64,000 nt of DNA from contig JALVOC010000146.1 of NCBI GenBank assembly GCA_027032075.1, forward strand, positions 27,107-91,106, written 5' to 3'. The stretch's first letter is position 1; every line of letters begins with the position of its first letter. The notes under the pieces were generated by a model that saw only the letters and a list, made by a program, of their open reading frames with translations, ran no database searches and had not been told where the DNA came from. Below, one piece after another: positions 45,952-54,110 of the stretch. This DNA comes from Chromatiales bacterium (GTDB lineage Bacteria; Pseudomonadota; Gammaproteobacteria; UBA6429; Thiohalophilaceae). The position numbers and the translations under genes were made by a program.

Positions 45952-46377
45952 ATGAACAAATCCTTGAAATCACGCAATACAAACCGCAGCCAATCGTATT
46001 TTTCCGCCATCAGCCACCTTGTTACAGGGCTGGGAGTCCTTGCCATGCTCGCCTTGCTGGGTTGTGGGGGAGGACTGGACGGCAGTGACCTGGTAAGCGG
46101 AACCATTCGCATCGTCAACACCGATAACAGTAAAACCATAACCCGCGTCGATATCGTCGGAGACTGCACGAACAGCTGGGGTTCCGGTACGACGGTAAGC
46201 ATTGCGCCGGGGGCCTCGAAGGACTTCACTGTCGACGGAGATGACAGCTACGACGTTCGCAGTTGTTTTTCAACCAGCGGCACCTGCGCTATCAATTTCT
46301 CTGTCTGGGTGGATATCGACGATACCACGGTGGTTAGTCATGATGATCAAGGCATATCCATGCAAGGCAATTGCTAA
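45952..46377 (+). CDS. Small predicted lipoprotein, unknown function
   Basis: A 141-residue protein starting MNKSLKSRNTN with GAGGAGG 8-14 bases upstream. The signal region is followed by a lipobox-like LALLGCGGG, so the mature protein would start at Cys and then run GLDGSDLVSG. The remaining 100 residues are beta-rich with four cysteines (GDCTNSW, RSCFSTSGTC, QGNC) that could form two disulfides. It resembles no family I can name. It lies alone, followed by repeats. Confidence 0.65.
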   Translation: MNKSLKSRNTNRSQSYFSAISHLVTGLGVLAMLALLGCGGGLDGSDLVSGTIRIVNTDNSKTITRVDIVGDCTNSWGSGTTVSIAPGASKDFTVDGDDSYDVRSCFSTSGTCAINFSVWVDIDDTTVVSHDDQGISMQGNC

Positions 46378-46403
46378 ACACAATATCGATACACTTAAGC
46401 CAC

Positions 46404-46556
46404 GGAACATCAGAGGCAAAGATTTTTTACATGACCGTCAGCCGCAGGGCATGGATTGTTCCCGACAGTCCTTATGCATTTCCACCATCCCTGGCGATCA
46501 GATGCGGCTGCCGAGCTTAGCTGGACGAGGTACAGGATGTACTAGGCGTGTCGTGG
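46404..46556. repeat. MITE-like element, decayed copy with internal insertion
   Basis: It shares GGAACATC-GAGGCA, the whole stretch around 46425-46447 (24 bases identical to 40193-40216), and GCGGCTG-CGAGCTTA (46504-46519) and GGCGTGTC (46545-46552) with the gltB-gltD element, in the same order. About 55 extra bases (46448-46503) split the central hairpin. The terminal inverted repeats are not recognisable. Confidence 0.65.
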
Positions 46557-46617
46557 CGCACAGGGATGTGCGGGAACGACTGTATTTACAACATCTCATC
46601 ACTGCCGTCCCATCAAC

Positions 46618-46721
46618 TCCCTCTCCCGTCGGGGGAGAGTTGGGGTGAGGGGATCAAGAACCGGGTAACGCATTGTTTTATTTACCCCCTCATCTTGGCC
46701 TTCTCCCGGAGGAAGAAGGAA
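46618..46721. repeat. CCCTCTCCC-type intergenic inverted repeat
   Basis: The left arm (46618-46652) reads CCCTCTCCCG-TCGGGGGAGAG then TTGGGGTGAGGGG. The right arm (46685-46721) is its degenerate inverted copy, CCCCTCATCTTGGCC-TTCTCCCGG-AGG. Sequences of this kind are scattered in intergenic regions of many gammaproteobacteria. Confidence 0.6.
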
Positions 46722-46850
46722 TGGCTTCGATTGACCGGGCAGCCGTGTCCTGCCGACATGGCGGCAGGCCGCTTTGCTTCTGTTTTTGTGAAGAGAAACA
46801 GGTATACTTTATATTTTGCCTTTACCGAAACCGGGCGCTGCCTCAAACAG

Positions 46851-47138
46851 ATGAAGACATTCAAATTTCCTTACCTGGCATTGATATTGGGCCTGTTTCT
46901 TTTCCTGCTGGTGATGAAAGGAAGTGTCACGGACAGCAATGGCGTTACCGCCATACCGCTGTTGACCTTGCTGATCGTCAGTGAGTTTGCCTTTTTTGTC
47001 ACTGCCAGTGCTGTCTATATTGGCGTGAAACACATGCGGACTGCCGGCATCACGTCCGCTTACGCGGCAACGACGGTGGCATGTTTTTTGTTATCAATAA
47101 GATTCATGTTGTACGGTATATCGCTCTGGCCGCTGTAA
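46851..47138 (+). CDS. Small membrane protein, three predicted helices
   Basis: A 95-residue protein, MKTFKFPYLALILGLFLFLL at its start, with three hydrophobic segments (about residues 7-22, 36-58 and 70-92). No motif identifies a family. The frame is open upstream into the repeats; that part is low in coding character, so the ATG at 46851 is chosen. The ribosome site is weak. It converges with the outer-membrane gene at 47212. Confidence 0.55.
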   Translation: MKTFKFPYLALILGLFLFLLVMKGSVTDSNGVTAIPLLTLLIVSEFAFFVTASAVYIGVKHMRTAGITSAYAATTVACFLLSIRFMLYGISLWPL

Positions 47139-47211
47139 CCATGCCTCGTGACATGTTAGTGCGGTGTCAGCGCAACCCACTCCCGCTTTGCTTTACCGCT
47201 TGCAGGATCGC

Positions 47212-48408
47212 CTAAAAATAATACATCACCTCGAGTTGCAGATAATCGTCCTGGTTGAAAGCCGACGCCGGATCGGTTGGTGGCGCTTTGTCGAAAATCC
47301 GCGCTTCCAGATAAACCTTCCACGCGTCGCCGAAACGGCGGCTGGCTTCGACGTTGTAAATGATGGCATGCGTCTGCCGGTCAATAAGCTGGCCTGCCAG
47401 CACTTCGCTGCTTTGCTCATCGTTAAGGGCGAAACGCATCCCCCAGAAGAGATCATCCTCAAAGGCCGTGGGTGCGGTGCTGCCGCGATCGTCATACAGG
47501 TATTCCAGCAGCAGCCCGAGATCGGCACTGCTCCCGAACACACCATAAAGAGTATATTCAAAACCACCGGTAATGGCGTTGAAAGCGGGCCCCTGACCGC
47601 TGCGATGCAGTGCCTCCAGCTTCCATAACCAGGCATCGAAGGTTCCCTGCAGATCCAGACTGATCTGGTTGATCAGATCATAGTAGGGAACCAGCACTGG
47701 CTCCCCTTTGCTGTTCAGGCCGACTTGCAGACGGGGATCGCGGCTGGTGCCGGTGAAATAACTCACCCCGATATCCCATTCGGCAATGCTGTGATACCAG
47801 CGCAGGGCATAGTCGACATGTTTCTCTTTCTCCTCCGACTGGTAGACGGCCTGTGCGGTATCGACGGCTGGTTGCGTGCGGGGTCTGCCCTGTTCACCGG
47901 GAAAGGTGCGCTCGCGAAAGTAGGGCAGAACAAAAAAATCAACCGTCCCCCAATCCTGTATCCAGGCCAGGTTGATCATCGGCTGACCCAGCTTGTCTTC
48001 CAGATCCAGGTTTTCCACCGCATCCGACTGGTTGATGATATCGACCAGATGAAGGAATTCGGTGACCCCCCAGAAAACCTTGCCGATACCGAGGCGCAGT
48101 TCCCACGCCTCCGCCGCCTTGCTCCACATCATCTCGCGGATATCATAATGGCTGCGCCTCTCATCGTTCTGGTCCCAGCGGGCAAACAGCCGGGTGACAA
48201 ACGATTGCCGCCCGTTCTCCCATTCGAGCGCATATTCCGGCTCGAACGCGGCCGAAGCGTTGCTCTCCTGCTGCCGCGCATCGGCCGGCGTCTCCGGGAA
48301 ATAGCGTAACTCTCCCGAGAGATTGCCCGACCATTCCGCTTCCACCGCCTGGAGCTGCGTTGCCAGGCCGGTTAAAACCATCAGCAGCAGGCTGCGATAC
48401 CAGTTCAC
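47212..48408 (-). CDS. Predicted outer-membrane barrel of an RND/LolA-like export cluster
   Basis: A 398-residue exported protein: signal peptide (LLLMVLTGLATQLQAVEA), then alternating beta-strand pattern with many aromatics, ending in LQLEVMYYF with a terminal Phe typical of outer-membrane barrels. Motifs of note are GKVFWGVTEFLHLVDIINQ and LAWIQDWGTVDFFVLPYFRERTFPG. It is last in a minus-strand series after an RND/MMPL exporter and a LolA-like protein, with a 236-bp gap. I infer it is the outer-membrane end of that export route. Confidence 0.72.
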   Translation of the reverse strand: MNWYRSLLLMVLTGLATQLQAVEAEWSGNLSGELRYFPETPADARQQESNASAAFEPEYALEWENGRQSFVTRLFARWDQNDERRSHYDIREMMWSKAAEAWELRLGIGKVFWGVTEFLHLVDIINQSDAVENLDLEDKLGQPMINLAWIQDWGTVDFFVLPYFRERTFPGEQGRPRTQPAVDTAQAVYQSEEKEKHVDYALRWYHSIAEWDIGVSYFTGTSRDPRLQVGLNSKGEPVLVPYYDLINQISLDLQGTFDAWLWKLEALHRSGQGPAFNAITGGFEYTLYGVFGSSADLGLLLEYLYDDRGSTAPTAFEDDLFWGMRFALNDEQSSEVLAGQLIDRQTHAIIYNVEASRRFGDAWKVYLEARIFDKAPPTDPASAFNQDDYLQLEVMYYF

Positions 48409-48644
48409 CTTACTCGCTCCTCAAGCGGTTTAAACATCAGTTGCTATTCCTCTTTGCCCGACTGGGAGATATCCCCTCATTGCTCACAGAAAACATCGAT
48501 TATTTGTTCAGGAAGCCCTGCTCCCTTCGTCATGCCACTCACGACGCCATGATACTGTTCCCATTGGCAAAAACATTACCGAGATTTCAAATAAAAACCT
48601 GTTTCATCTCCCTGCAATCTCTTCCGGCAGATAAAACCAAGTGT

Positions 48645-49424
48645 TCAACGCGCCCTTTTCAGACTGTTCCTGTCAAAATCACGCGCGGTAAAGCCATTGT
48701 TGAACTTGTAACTCTTCCAGATCAAGGTGGTGCTCTTGCCGGTCTGGTGATTCGTCATTTCCATGCGTGCGGGACGCCAGTACTTGTTCAGATACTGTTT
48801 GTATTCATGATAGGTCAGGGTTTTCAGCAGACTGTTCTTGCGGTCGTAAAATTCCACTTTCAAGGGCCGATAAATATCCCTGGCGATCCAGGAGATGATG
48901 CGCGTATAACCGGAATTCTTGTACTGTGGATACTGCTCAACCACAAAAACATCGCGCCCCTCCAGCTTGTCGTCCCGGAGAAATTTGTATTTGTACTTTG
49001 CCACTTCCTGTGAGGAGATATCTTCATAGGCAAATTCACTCCCCATGAACGGCCCGGATTTGTTGCTGGAGGAAATGCGTTTTACCCGTTTCAGCGCGGG
49101 CAGGTAAAGCCACTGATCGTCGGGCCTGGTTGCATGGGTGAAACTGAGAAAAGCCGTGCCTTTCACATCACGCGGGCGATCGAAAACAATCAATGTCTTG
49201 TCGCCATCCCCCTCGACCTCCAGGCTGCGGTTGTGCATCTCGCGTATGCTTTCCTGCCCATGACGGTTACGCAATATCATTTTCAGGCTCGATTGCTGAT
49301 CGCCCCAACCGCTGTCCCGCCGGTCTGCCTCCTGGGCAATCTGCAGACCTTTCTCCTCCATTGTTTCTGCCATGGCGGAAAGCGGCAGCAACACTGCAAG
49401 CAGGATGAGTAAACTGTTTTTCAT
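48645..49424 (-). CDS. LolA-like outer-membrane lipoprotein-sorting family protein
   Basis: A 259-residue periplasmic protein with a clear signal peptide (SLLILLAVLLPLSAMAE). The mature part has the LolA/LolB-like half-barrel pattern of the outer membrane lipoprotein-sorting family: SLKMILRNRHGQESIREM, TLIVFDRPRDVKGTAFLSF, QWLYLPALKRVKRISSSNKSGPFMGSEFAYEDI. Such proteins are encoded with MMPL-type RND exporters and are thought to carry lipid-like cargo. Its start overlaps the RND stop by four bases, supporting a shared function. Confidence 0.85.
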   Translation of the reverse strand: MKNSLLILLAVLLPLSAMAETMEEKGLQIAQEADRRDSGWGDQQSSLKMILRNRHGQESIREMHNRSLEVEGDGDKTLIVFDRPRDVKGTAFLSFTHATRPDDQWLYLPALKRVKRISSSNKSGPFMGSEFAYEDISSQEVAKYKYKFLRDDKLEGRDVFVVEQYPQYKNSGYTRIISWIARDIYRPLKVEFYDRKNSLLKTLTYHEYKQYLNKYWRPARMEMTNHQTGKSTTLIWKSYKFNNGFTARDFDRNSLKRAR

Positions 49425-51856
49425 GATTTTTTCTCCTCTATCTTGATTAACAGCGGTGGCAACAACAGAAAATCCGCCATCAGTGCAAATATAATCACAA
49501 TGGATGTCAGCAGGCCCATGCCGGCATTCAGTTCAAAGCTGGAGCGCGACAGCACCATAAAACCCACAACCAGCACAATCGAGGTCGTCATCAGGGCCCG
49601 CCCCACTGTCTTGAAGGCATAGCGCACCGCATCCTCCGCCGAGTAATTGCGTTCACGCCTGGCGCGAAGATACTTGCTGAGAAAATGCACTGTGTCATCC
49701 ACGACGATCCCCAGTGTCATCCCGGTCACAATCGACAGCGCCAGGCCGACCTCACCGACAAAAATACCCCACAGCCCGAAACCCATAGCTGCCGGCACCA
49801 GATTCGGCAACATGCTGATCAAACCGATTTTGATCGAACGCAGTGCAATGATCAGGATGAGGGAAATCAATATCAGCGCCACCGTTGTACCGCCCAGCAT
49901 ACTCGTGATGTTGCGTTTGCCGATATGGGCAAACATCATCGTCGGCCCGCTCGCCTGGGCATCACGAATGATTCGAGTATTATTCTGCAGCCACTGCCGT
50001 GCGCGCTGACTCAACGCCAGCACTTCATTGGTGGACATGGTCTGCAACGATGCGGTCATGCGCGTCTCCGACTTGTCCACGTTGATCTGGTTGTTGAGGT
50101 CAAGTCCATAGGGTAACGACATTTCATACAGTAACAGATACTGTGCTGCCAGATCCCGCTGTCCGGGCAGCCGGTACCAGGCGGGATCATCATCATGCAT
50201 GTTCTTGTTGAGCCGTTTCATAATATCGGTAAACACATTGACATGCATGGTCTCCGGCTGCTGCCGCCACCACTCGGCGAAAGCCGCCGTCTCTTTGAGA
50301 TAGGCGGGATTGCTGATACCGCCGCTCTCACCCGCCGGCAGTGAATAGTCCGCGATATAGGTACCCGTCAAATGTTCCGTGGTATAGTCAACATCGCGGC
50401 GGAACTCGATACTCTTGTCGAAATAGTGCACAAAAACATCATTCAGCTCGTTTCGCGGAATGAAAACCACCAAACCGATCACCAGGGCGCTCATCCCCCA
50501 TAATAACCGCGTGCGGTTGCGCACCACGAAATCACCCAGTTTAATCATGGCGGTATCCCGGTCCTCTCCGATGTGGCGCACCGTGATCGGCAACAACGAG
50601 ACCAGTGCCGGCATAAACGTCACAGCGAGGATAAAGGAAACACCCACCCCCATTGCCACGAAGGTACCGAGATGCTGAAACGGGGGCACCTCGGAAAAAC
50701 GCATGCTGAGAAAACCGATGGCGGTCGTCAGACTGGTGAGAAATACCGGCTGCAGATTCAGGCGCAAACTTTCGATGAGCGCTTCCTGTTTATTCCGGCC
50801 GGTGTGCATCTCATGCAGGAAACTGATCAGGATGTGCACACAATTGGCAATGGCCACAGTGAGGATAATCGTCGGCGCTGACGCCGATGGCGGGGTCAGT
50901 GGAAAACCGAGATAACCACCCAGTCCCATGGCGCTTACGATCGACAAGGCGATGACGATGACGGTTACGATCGTCGCAGGGAAGGCGAACAACACGATCG
51001 CCACCCCCAGCAATACCAATCCCAGGACGGCCGGCAACGGCAAGCCAAACATGGCGATCGCCCCGCCGATCGCGCCAAGCGTGACCGCCACGCCGAGCAA
51101 CACCGGCACGCCGCGCTGAAAATCGCGTAACAACACGGCGAGAAAAACCAGCATGAACAAAAAACTGATTGGCACCAGCGATGCCATGTCCCCTTTGGAG
51201 GCTTCTGAAAAGGCGTTGTTCATCATCACCATGCCATTCAAGCGCACCTCGATGCCGGGATAGGCCTGGCGCAGTTTCTCCGCCATGCTCCGTGCAGCGG
51301 CGACCACTTCCGGTACTTCGCTGGCTTCGTCGCGGCCGGGTAACTGGATGGTGGCGTTCACTGCGGTAACAGCGCCATCGGCCGAAACCAGCCTTTGCAC
51401 CAGCAGCGGCTCTTTCAGGGCAATGCGGCGGATTTCCTCAAGCTGGGGATCACTGAGGCGTTCGGCATTCTCCACCAGATCACGCACGATCAGCTCATCC
51501 TTGTCGGCGGCGGTGTACTGAAAATTGCTGAGGGAATCGACGCGCAGCGAGTAGGGGAGTTGCCAGGCCTGTCTGGTGAGCGTTTCCACCGCGGCCAGGG
51601 TGTTGCGGCTGAAGACATTGCCGTCCCTGGGTGAGAGCACAAACATCACATTGTCGTTCTTGGTGTAGGTGTTCTCCAGCGCATCAAAGGCCTTCAACTG
51701 GGGGTTGTCCTTGCTGAAAAACACGCGGTAATTGGTGGTGAACGCAAGATGTTTTCCACCACTGGCAGCAAGCGCCACCAGCAAAAGGGTCAGGAAGAGA
51801 ATGGGCCAGCGAAAACGAATCACCCAGCGGCCGAAATTGGCTTCAAACTCATGCAT
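49421..51856 (-). CDS. RND/MMPL family transporter
   Basis: An 811-residue inner-membrane protein with about 12 membrane helices in two halves, each with a periplasmic loop after helix 1: the layout of MMPL/HpnN-type RND exporters. The signature segments NNAFSEASKGDMASLVPISF, TVAIANCVHILISFLHEMH, and TGMTLGIVVDDTVHFLSKY are typical. No adaptor (MFP) or TolC gene accompanies it, as is usual for this branch, which works with LolA-like proteins and moves hydrophobic molecules. The substrate is not readable. It starts about 100 bp downstream of the TetR gene; an AT-rich operator lies between. Confidence 0.9.
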   Translation of the reverse strand: MHEFEANFGRWVIRFRWPILFLTLLLVALAASGGKHLAFTTNYRVFFSKDNPQLKAFDALENTYTKNDNVMFVLSPRDGNVFSRNTLAAVETLTRQAWQLPYSLRVDSLSNFQYTAADKDELIVRDLVENAERLSDPQLEEIRRIALKEPLLVQRLVSADGAVTAVNATIQLPGRDEASEVPEVVAAARSMAEKLRQAYPGIEVRLNGMVMMNNAFSEASKGDMASLVPISFLFMLVFLAVLLRDFQRGVPVLLGVAVTLGAIGGAIAMFGLPLPAVLGLVLLGVAIVLFAFPATIVTVIVIALSIVSAMGLGGYLGFPLTPPSASAPTIILTVAIANCVHILISFLHEMHTGRNKQEALIESLRLNLQPVFLTSLTTAIGFLSMRFSEVPPFQHLGTFVAMGVGVSFILAVTFMPALVSLLPITVRHIGEDRDTAMIKLGDFVVRNRTRLLWGMSALVIGLVVFIPRNELNDVFVHYFDKSIEFRRDVDYTTEHLTGTYIADYSLPAGESGGISNPAYLKETAAFAEWWRQQPETMHVNVFTDIMKRLNKNMHDDDPAWYRLPGQRDLAAQYLLLYEMSLPYGLDLNNQINVDKSETRMTASLQTMSTNEVLALSQRARQWLQNNTRIIRDAQASGPTMMFAHIGKRNITSMLGGTTVALILISLILIIALRSIKIGLISMLPNLVPAAMGFGLWGIFVGEVGLALSIVTGMTLGIVVDDTVHFLSKYLRARRERNYSAEDAVRYAFKTVGRALMTTSIVLVVGFMVLSRSSFELNAGMGLLTSIVIIFALMADFLLLPPLLIKIEEKKS

Positions 51857-51888
51857 AAACTCCTCCTCCTTGCTGATTTATTCTTGAA

Positions 51889-51916
51889 GGGTAAATATAT
51901 TGTTTATTATTCACCC
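51889..51916. promoter_or_regulatory. Candidate TetR operator upstream of the RND gene
   Basis: A 28-bp sequence with 9-bp arms (GGGTAAATA and TATTCACCC, one mismatch) upstream of the exporter start. On the minus strand it contains TGAATAAT-AAA-AATATATTTA, similar to the palindrome upstream of the TetR gene itself. Confidence 0.45.
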
Positions 51917-51952
51917 GCATGACAAAAAATTTCCCTTTTCCTGCAATGCCGC

Positions 51953-52564
51953 TCAGTGGGTGCGTTTTTCCAGACCCTTGATGAGTAAAGCAACCACATC
52001 CTGCGCCAGGCGCTCGAACTCCTCGAGCTCATAGAGGGACATGAACAAGGGGACTTCGAACAGCGTCAGGGTGGCGTAGAGTGCGCGCGCCGTGCGGATC
52101 ACATCATCCACCTCAAATTCACCACTCTGGTTCCCGTAGGCCAGTATTTCCGCCAGCAGTGCGGTTTGTTCCTGGATCTTCTCATGCACGATGTCCTGCC
52201 GCTGACTGGCAATGGTGGCGACTAATTCATTGATTTTAGGCTGCTTATTGGTATTATCCCAGGAGTATTGGAGGGTGCCGCGCACAAACGCCCGCAATTG
52301 GCCGCTGGCGCTCAGCCCCGGTTGGCGGATCGCCTCGCGCAGGATCTGGCTGCGCGCACCCATGCAGCGGCTGGCGCAGGCAGCGGCGAGATCCTGCTTG
52401 TTATTGAAATAACGGTAGAGATTGGCGGCCGACATGCCGACATCCGTGGCGATCTCGGCCATGGTGGTTTTATTGTAACCGTAGGTGCGAAACCGCTCTT
52501 CCGCTGCGTCGAGAATGCGGCTGCGGATCGCTTCGGTGGGTCTGTCTGTTTCACGGATGTTCAT
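51953..52564 (-). CDS. TetR/AcrR family transcription regulator
   Basis: A 203-residue repressor-type protein. The N-terminal HTH is canonical: SRILDAAEERFRTYGYNKTTMAEIATDVGMSAANLYRYFNNKQDL. The C-terminal helical ligand-binding domain (about residues 80-195) is divergent. It precedes the RND, LolA-like and barrel genes on the same strand and probably controls them and itself; a 29-bp near-palindrome lies just upstream. The inducer is unknown; a lipid or hydrophobic compound would fit the regulated genes. Confidence 0.92.
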   Translation of the reverse strand: MNIRETDRPTEAIRSRILDAAEERFRTYGYNKTTMAEIATDVGMSAANLYRYFNNKQDLAAACASRCMGARSQILREAIRQPGLSASGQLRAFVRGTLQYSWDNTNKQPKINELVATIASQRQDIVHEKIQEQTALLAEILAYGNQSGEFEVDDVIRTARALYATLTLFEVPLFMSLYELEEFERLAQDVVALLIKGLEKRTH

Positions 52565-52589
52565 GCCTGCTTTTATACTTCAACAAAAC

Positions 52590-52618
52590 TGAATAATCAA
52601 TATAATATTCAATATTCA
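52590..52618. promoter_or_regulatory. Candidate autoregulatory operator of the TetR gene
   Basis: A 29-bp AT-rich near-perfect palindrome, TGAATAATCAATAT centred on 52604 and its inverted half, 26 bases upstream of the start codon. The remaining gap up to the Crp/Fnr gene (52619-52900) shows no gene. Confidence 0.55.
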
Positions 52619-52900
52619 TTATTTCCACCCACCACCGGATTGTGATCGGATTGCCCTTCTTCCGTATACGGCGTGCCAACATGCTAGAATGTATCTAAAA
52701 GCCTTTTGCCATATTCTGCCCCGGTAGCGGTCCCCCCCACCCATTCCGCCGAGCGATGTTGTATGGAGCAATTACCAAAAAACCGTTATTCAGGAGAAGT
52801 TGTTGTTTGACTTTACAGATGTCGGCCTTCTCCCTGAGGCCAGCAGGCACTTCGCCTGGTGAAACATGTGATTTTAAGCTGAACATGGTGGTCAAAACAT

Positions 52901-53581
52901 ATGCCTGAGAATATACAACTGGAAGAATGGGGAAGCCTGTTCCCCTATTTTCGCCACACCGCCGCTGATGTGGACAACCTCATCGCCAATTCAGTCCAGG
53001 AGGTCACCATCCCCGCTGGCACGGTTGCTTTCCGCCAGCAGGACGAGTGCAAGAATTATCTGTTGGTGCTGGAAGGCTCGGTGAAGGTGCTGGCCCGCAG
53101 TGAATCAGGACGTGAAATCGTGCTTTACCGGGTGCAGCGCGGCAACTCCTGCGTCCTCACCACCTCCTGCCTGCTGGCAGGCTCCCACTATCCCGCCGAG
53201 GGCGTCACCGAAACGGAGGTCCGCGCGCTGGCGATTCCGGCTCCTGTTTTTCGCCGGGGACTGGCGGAATCAGTGGAGTTCCGGAATTTTGTCTTCGACT
53301 CCTACGGGAAAAGGCTGACGGAAATGATTGCCCTGGTCGGTGAGATCAGCTTCGGCAACCTTAACCGGCGTCTGGCACGCTGCCTGTTGCAGCATGCGAA
53401 CGACAAGAATGAATTGAAGACCACCCATCAGACACTGGCGACAGAACTCGGCAGTGCGCGTGAGGTCATCAGCCGCCACCTCAAGGATTTTGAGCAAAAA
53501 GGCTGGATCACACAGCAACGCGGCCATCTGCAGATTTGCAATCCGGACGCGCTGCAAGCGCTGGCCGAGATACCATTGTGA
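52901..53581 (+). CDS. Crp/Fnr family regulator with a conserved cysteine pair
   Basis: A 226-residue protein: cyclic-nucleotide-binding fold (about 15-125), dimer helix, and winged HTH (TLATELGSAREVISRHLKDFEQKG) that reads similarly to FNR-type DNA-binding domains. It lacks the N-terminal Fe-S cysteines of FNR and the Arg of cAMP-binding CRP. Instead it has Cys84 and Cys90 in SCVLTTSCLLAG, plus Cys50. The pair suggests thiol-based sensing. Next downstream, 76 bp away, is a DUF2892 gene, which may be its target. Confidence 0.88.
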   Translation: MPENIQLEEWGSLFPYFRHTAADVDNLIANSVQEVTIPAGTVAFRQQDECKNYLLVLEGSVKVLARSESGREIVLYRVQRGNSCVLTTSCLLAGSHYPAEGVTETEVRALAIPAPVFRRGLAESVEFRNFVFDSYGKRLTEMIALVGEISFGNLNRRLARCLLQHANDKNELKTTHQTLATELGSAREVISRHLKDFEQKGWITQQRGHLQICNPDALQALAEIPL

Positions 53582-53657
53582 CTAAGTCACTGACACCCGA
53601 ACTATACCGGTGCCAGACTGTGTGGCATCAAACCGGAATCCGTAGAGGAGGGAGCTC

Positions 53658-53855
53658 ATGCAAAACGTAGGTGGAATAGATAAAGTCATACGCATCGTAA
53701 CCGGTATCGCGCTCATCGGCATAGTATTTTTTGGCCCACAGACACCGTGGGGCTGGATCGGGATTGTCCCCCTGGCTACCGCCGTGCTGGGTTATTGCCC
53801 CTGGTACAAAATAATGGGATGGAACACCTGCCCGTTAAAAAACAATCACGCCTGA
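53658..53855 (+). CDS. DUF2892 domain membrane protein
   Basis: A 65-residue inner-membrane protein: MQNVGGIDKVIRIVTGIALIG followed by two hydrophobic segments and the family end motif LGYCPWYKIMGWNTCP with two cysteines. The same domain forms the membrane part of YgaP-type rhodaneses that handle sulfane sulfur. GAGGAGGGAG precedes the start. It follows the cysteine-containing Crp/Fnr gene and ends at a strong terminator. Confidence 0.9.
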   Translation: MQNVGGIDKVIRIVTGIALIGIVFFGPQTPWGWIGIVPLATAVLGYCPWYKIMGWNTCPLKNNHA

Positions 53856-53862
53856 CGCGAGG

Positions 53863-53898
53863 CGGCCCCCGTCTATGCCCGGGGGCCGTGCTTTTTTT
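53863..53898 (+). terminator. Intrinsic terminator after the DUF2892 gene
   Basis: CGGCCCCCG (53863-53871) pairs with CGGGGGCCG (53880-53888) over an 8-base loop, then TGC and TTTTTTT. Confidence 0.9.
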
Positions 53899-54110
53899 CC
53901 GGTGTTTCAAACATTGTCTTGCCATGCCGGCATTCACCTAATCCGAGACAATTACTACGGTATCAGCGTCCACCGCGCCTGAACTTTTTTTCACTTTCTT
54001 CCCTTTTCAGATTGCCTCATCGAGTCGGCGGGCAGTATCATCACGATTCGAATTTCTCTCTGCCTCTGCAAGCAAGCGGTTTTTCTGCATTTTTATCTGG
54101 AGACTTCACT

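Noticed and set aside
53919..54110. N-terminal extension of the OB-fold lipoprotein
   Set aside because: The extra 64 residues lack coding character, and the GTG at 54111 starts a clean lipoprotein signal peptide with a ribosome site.
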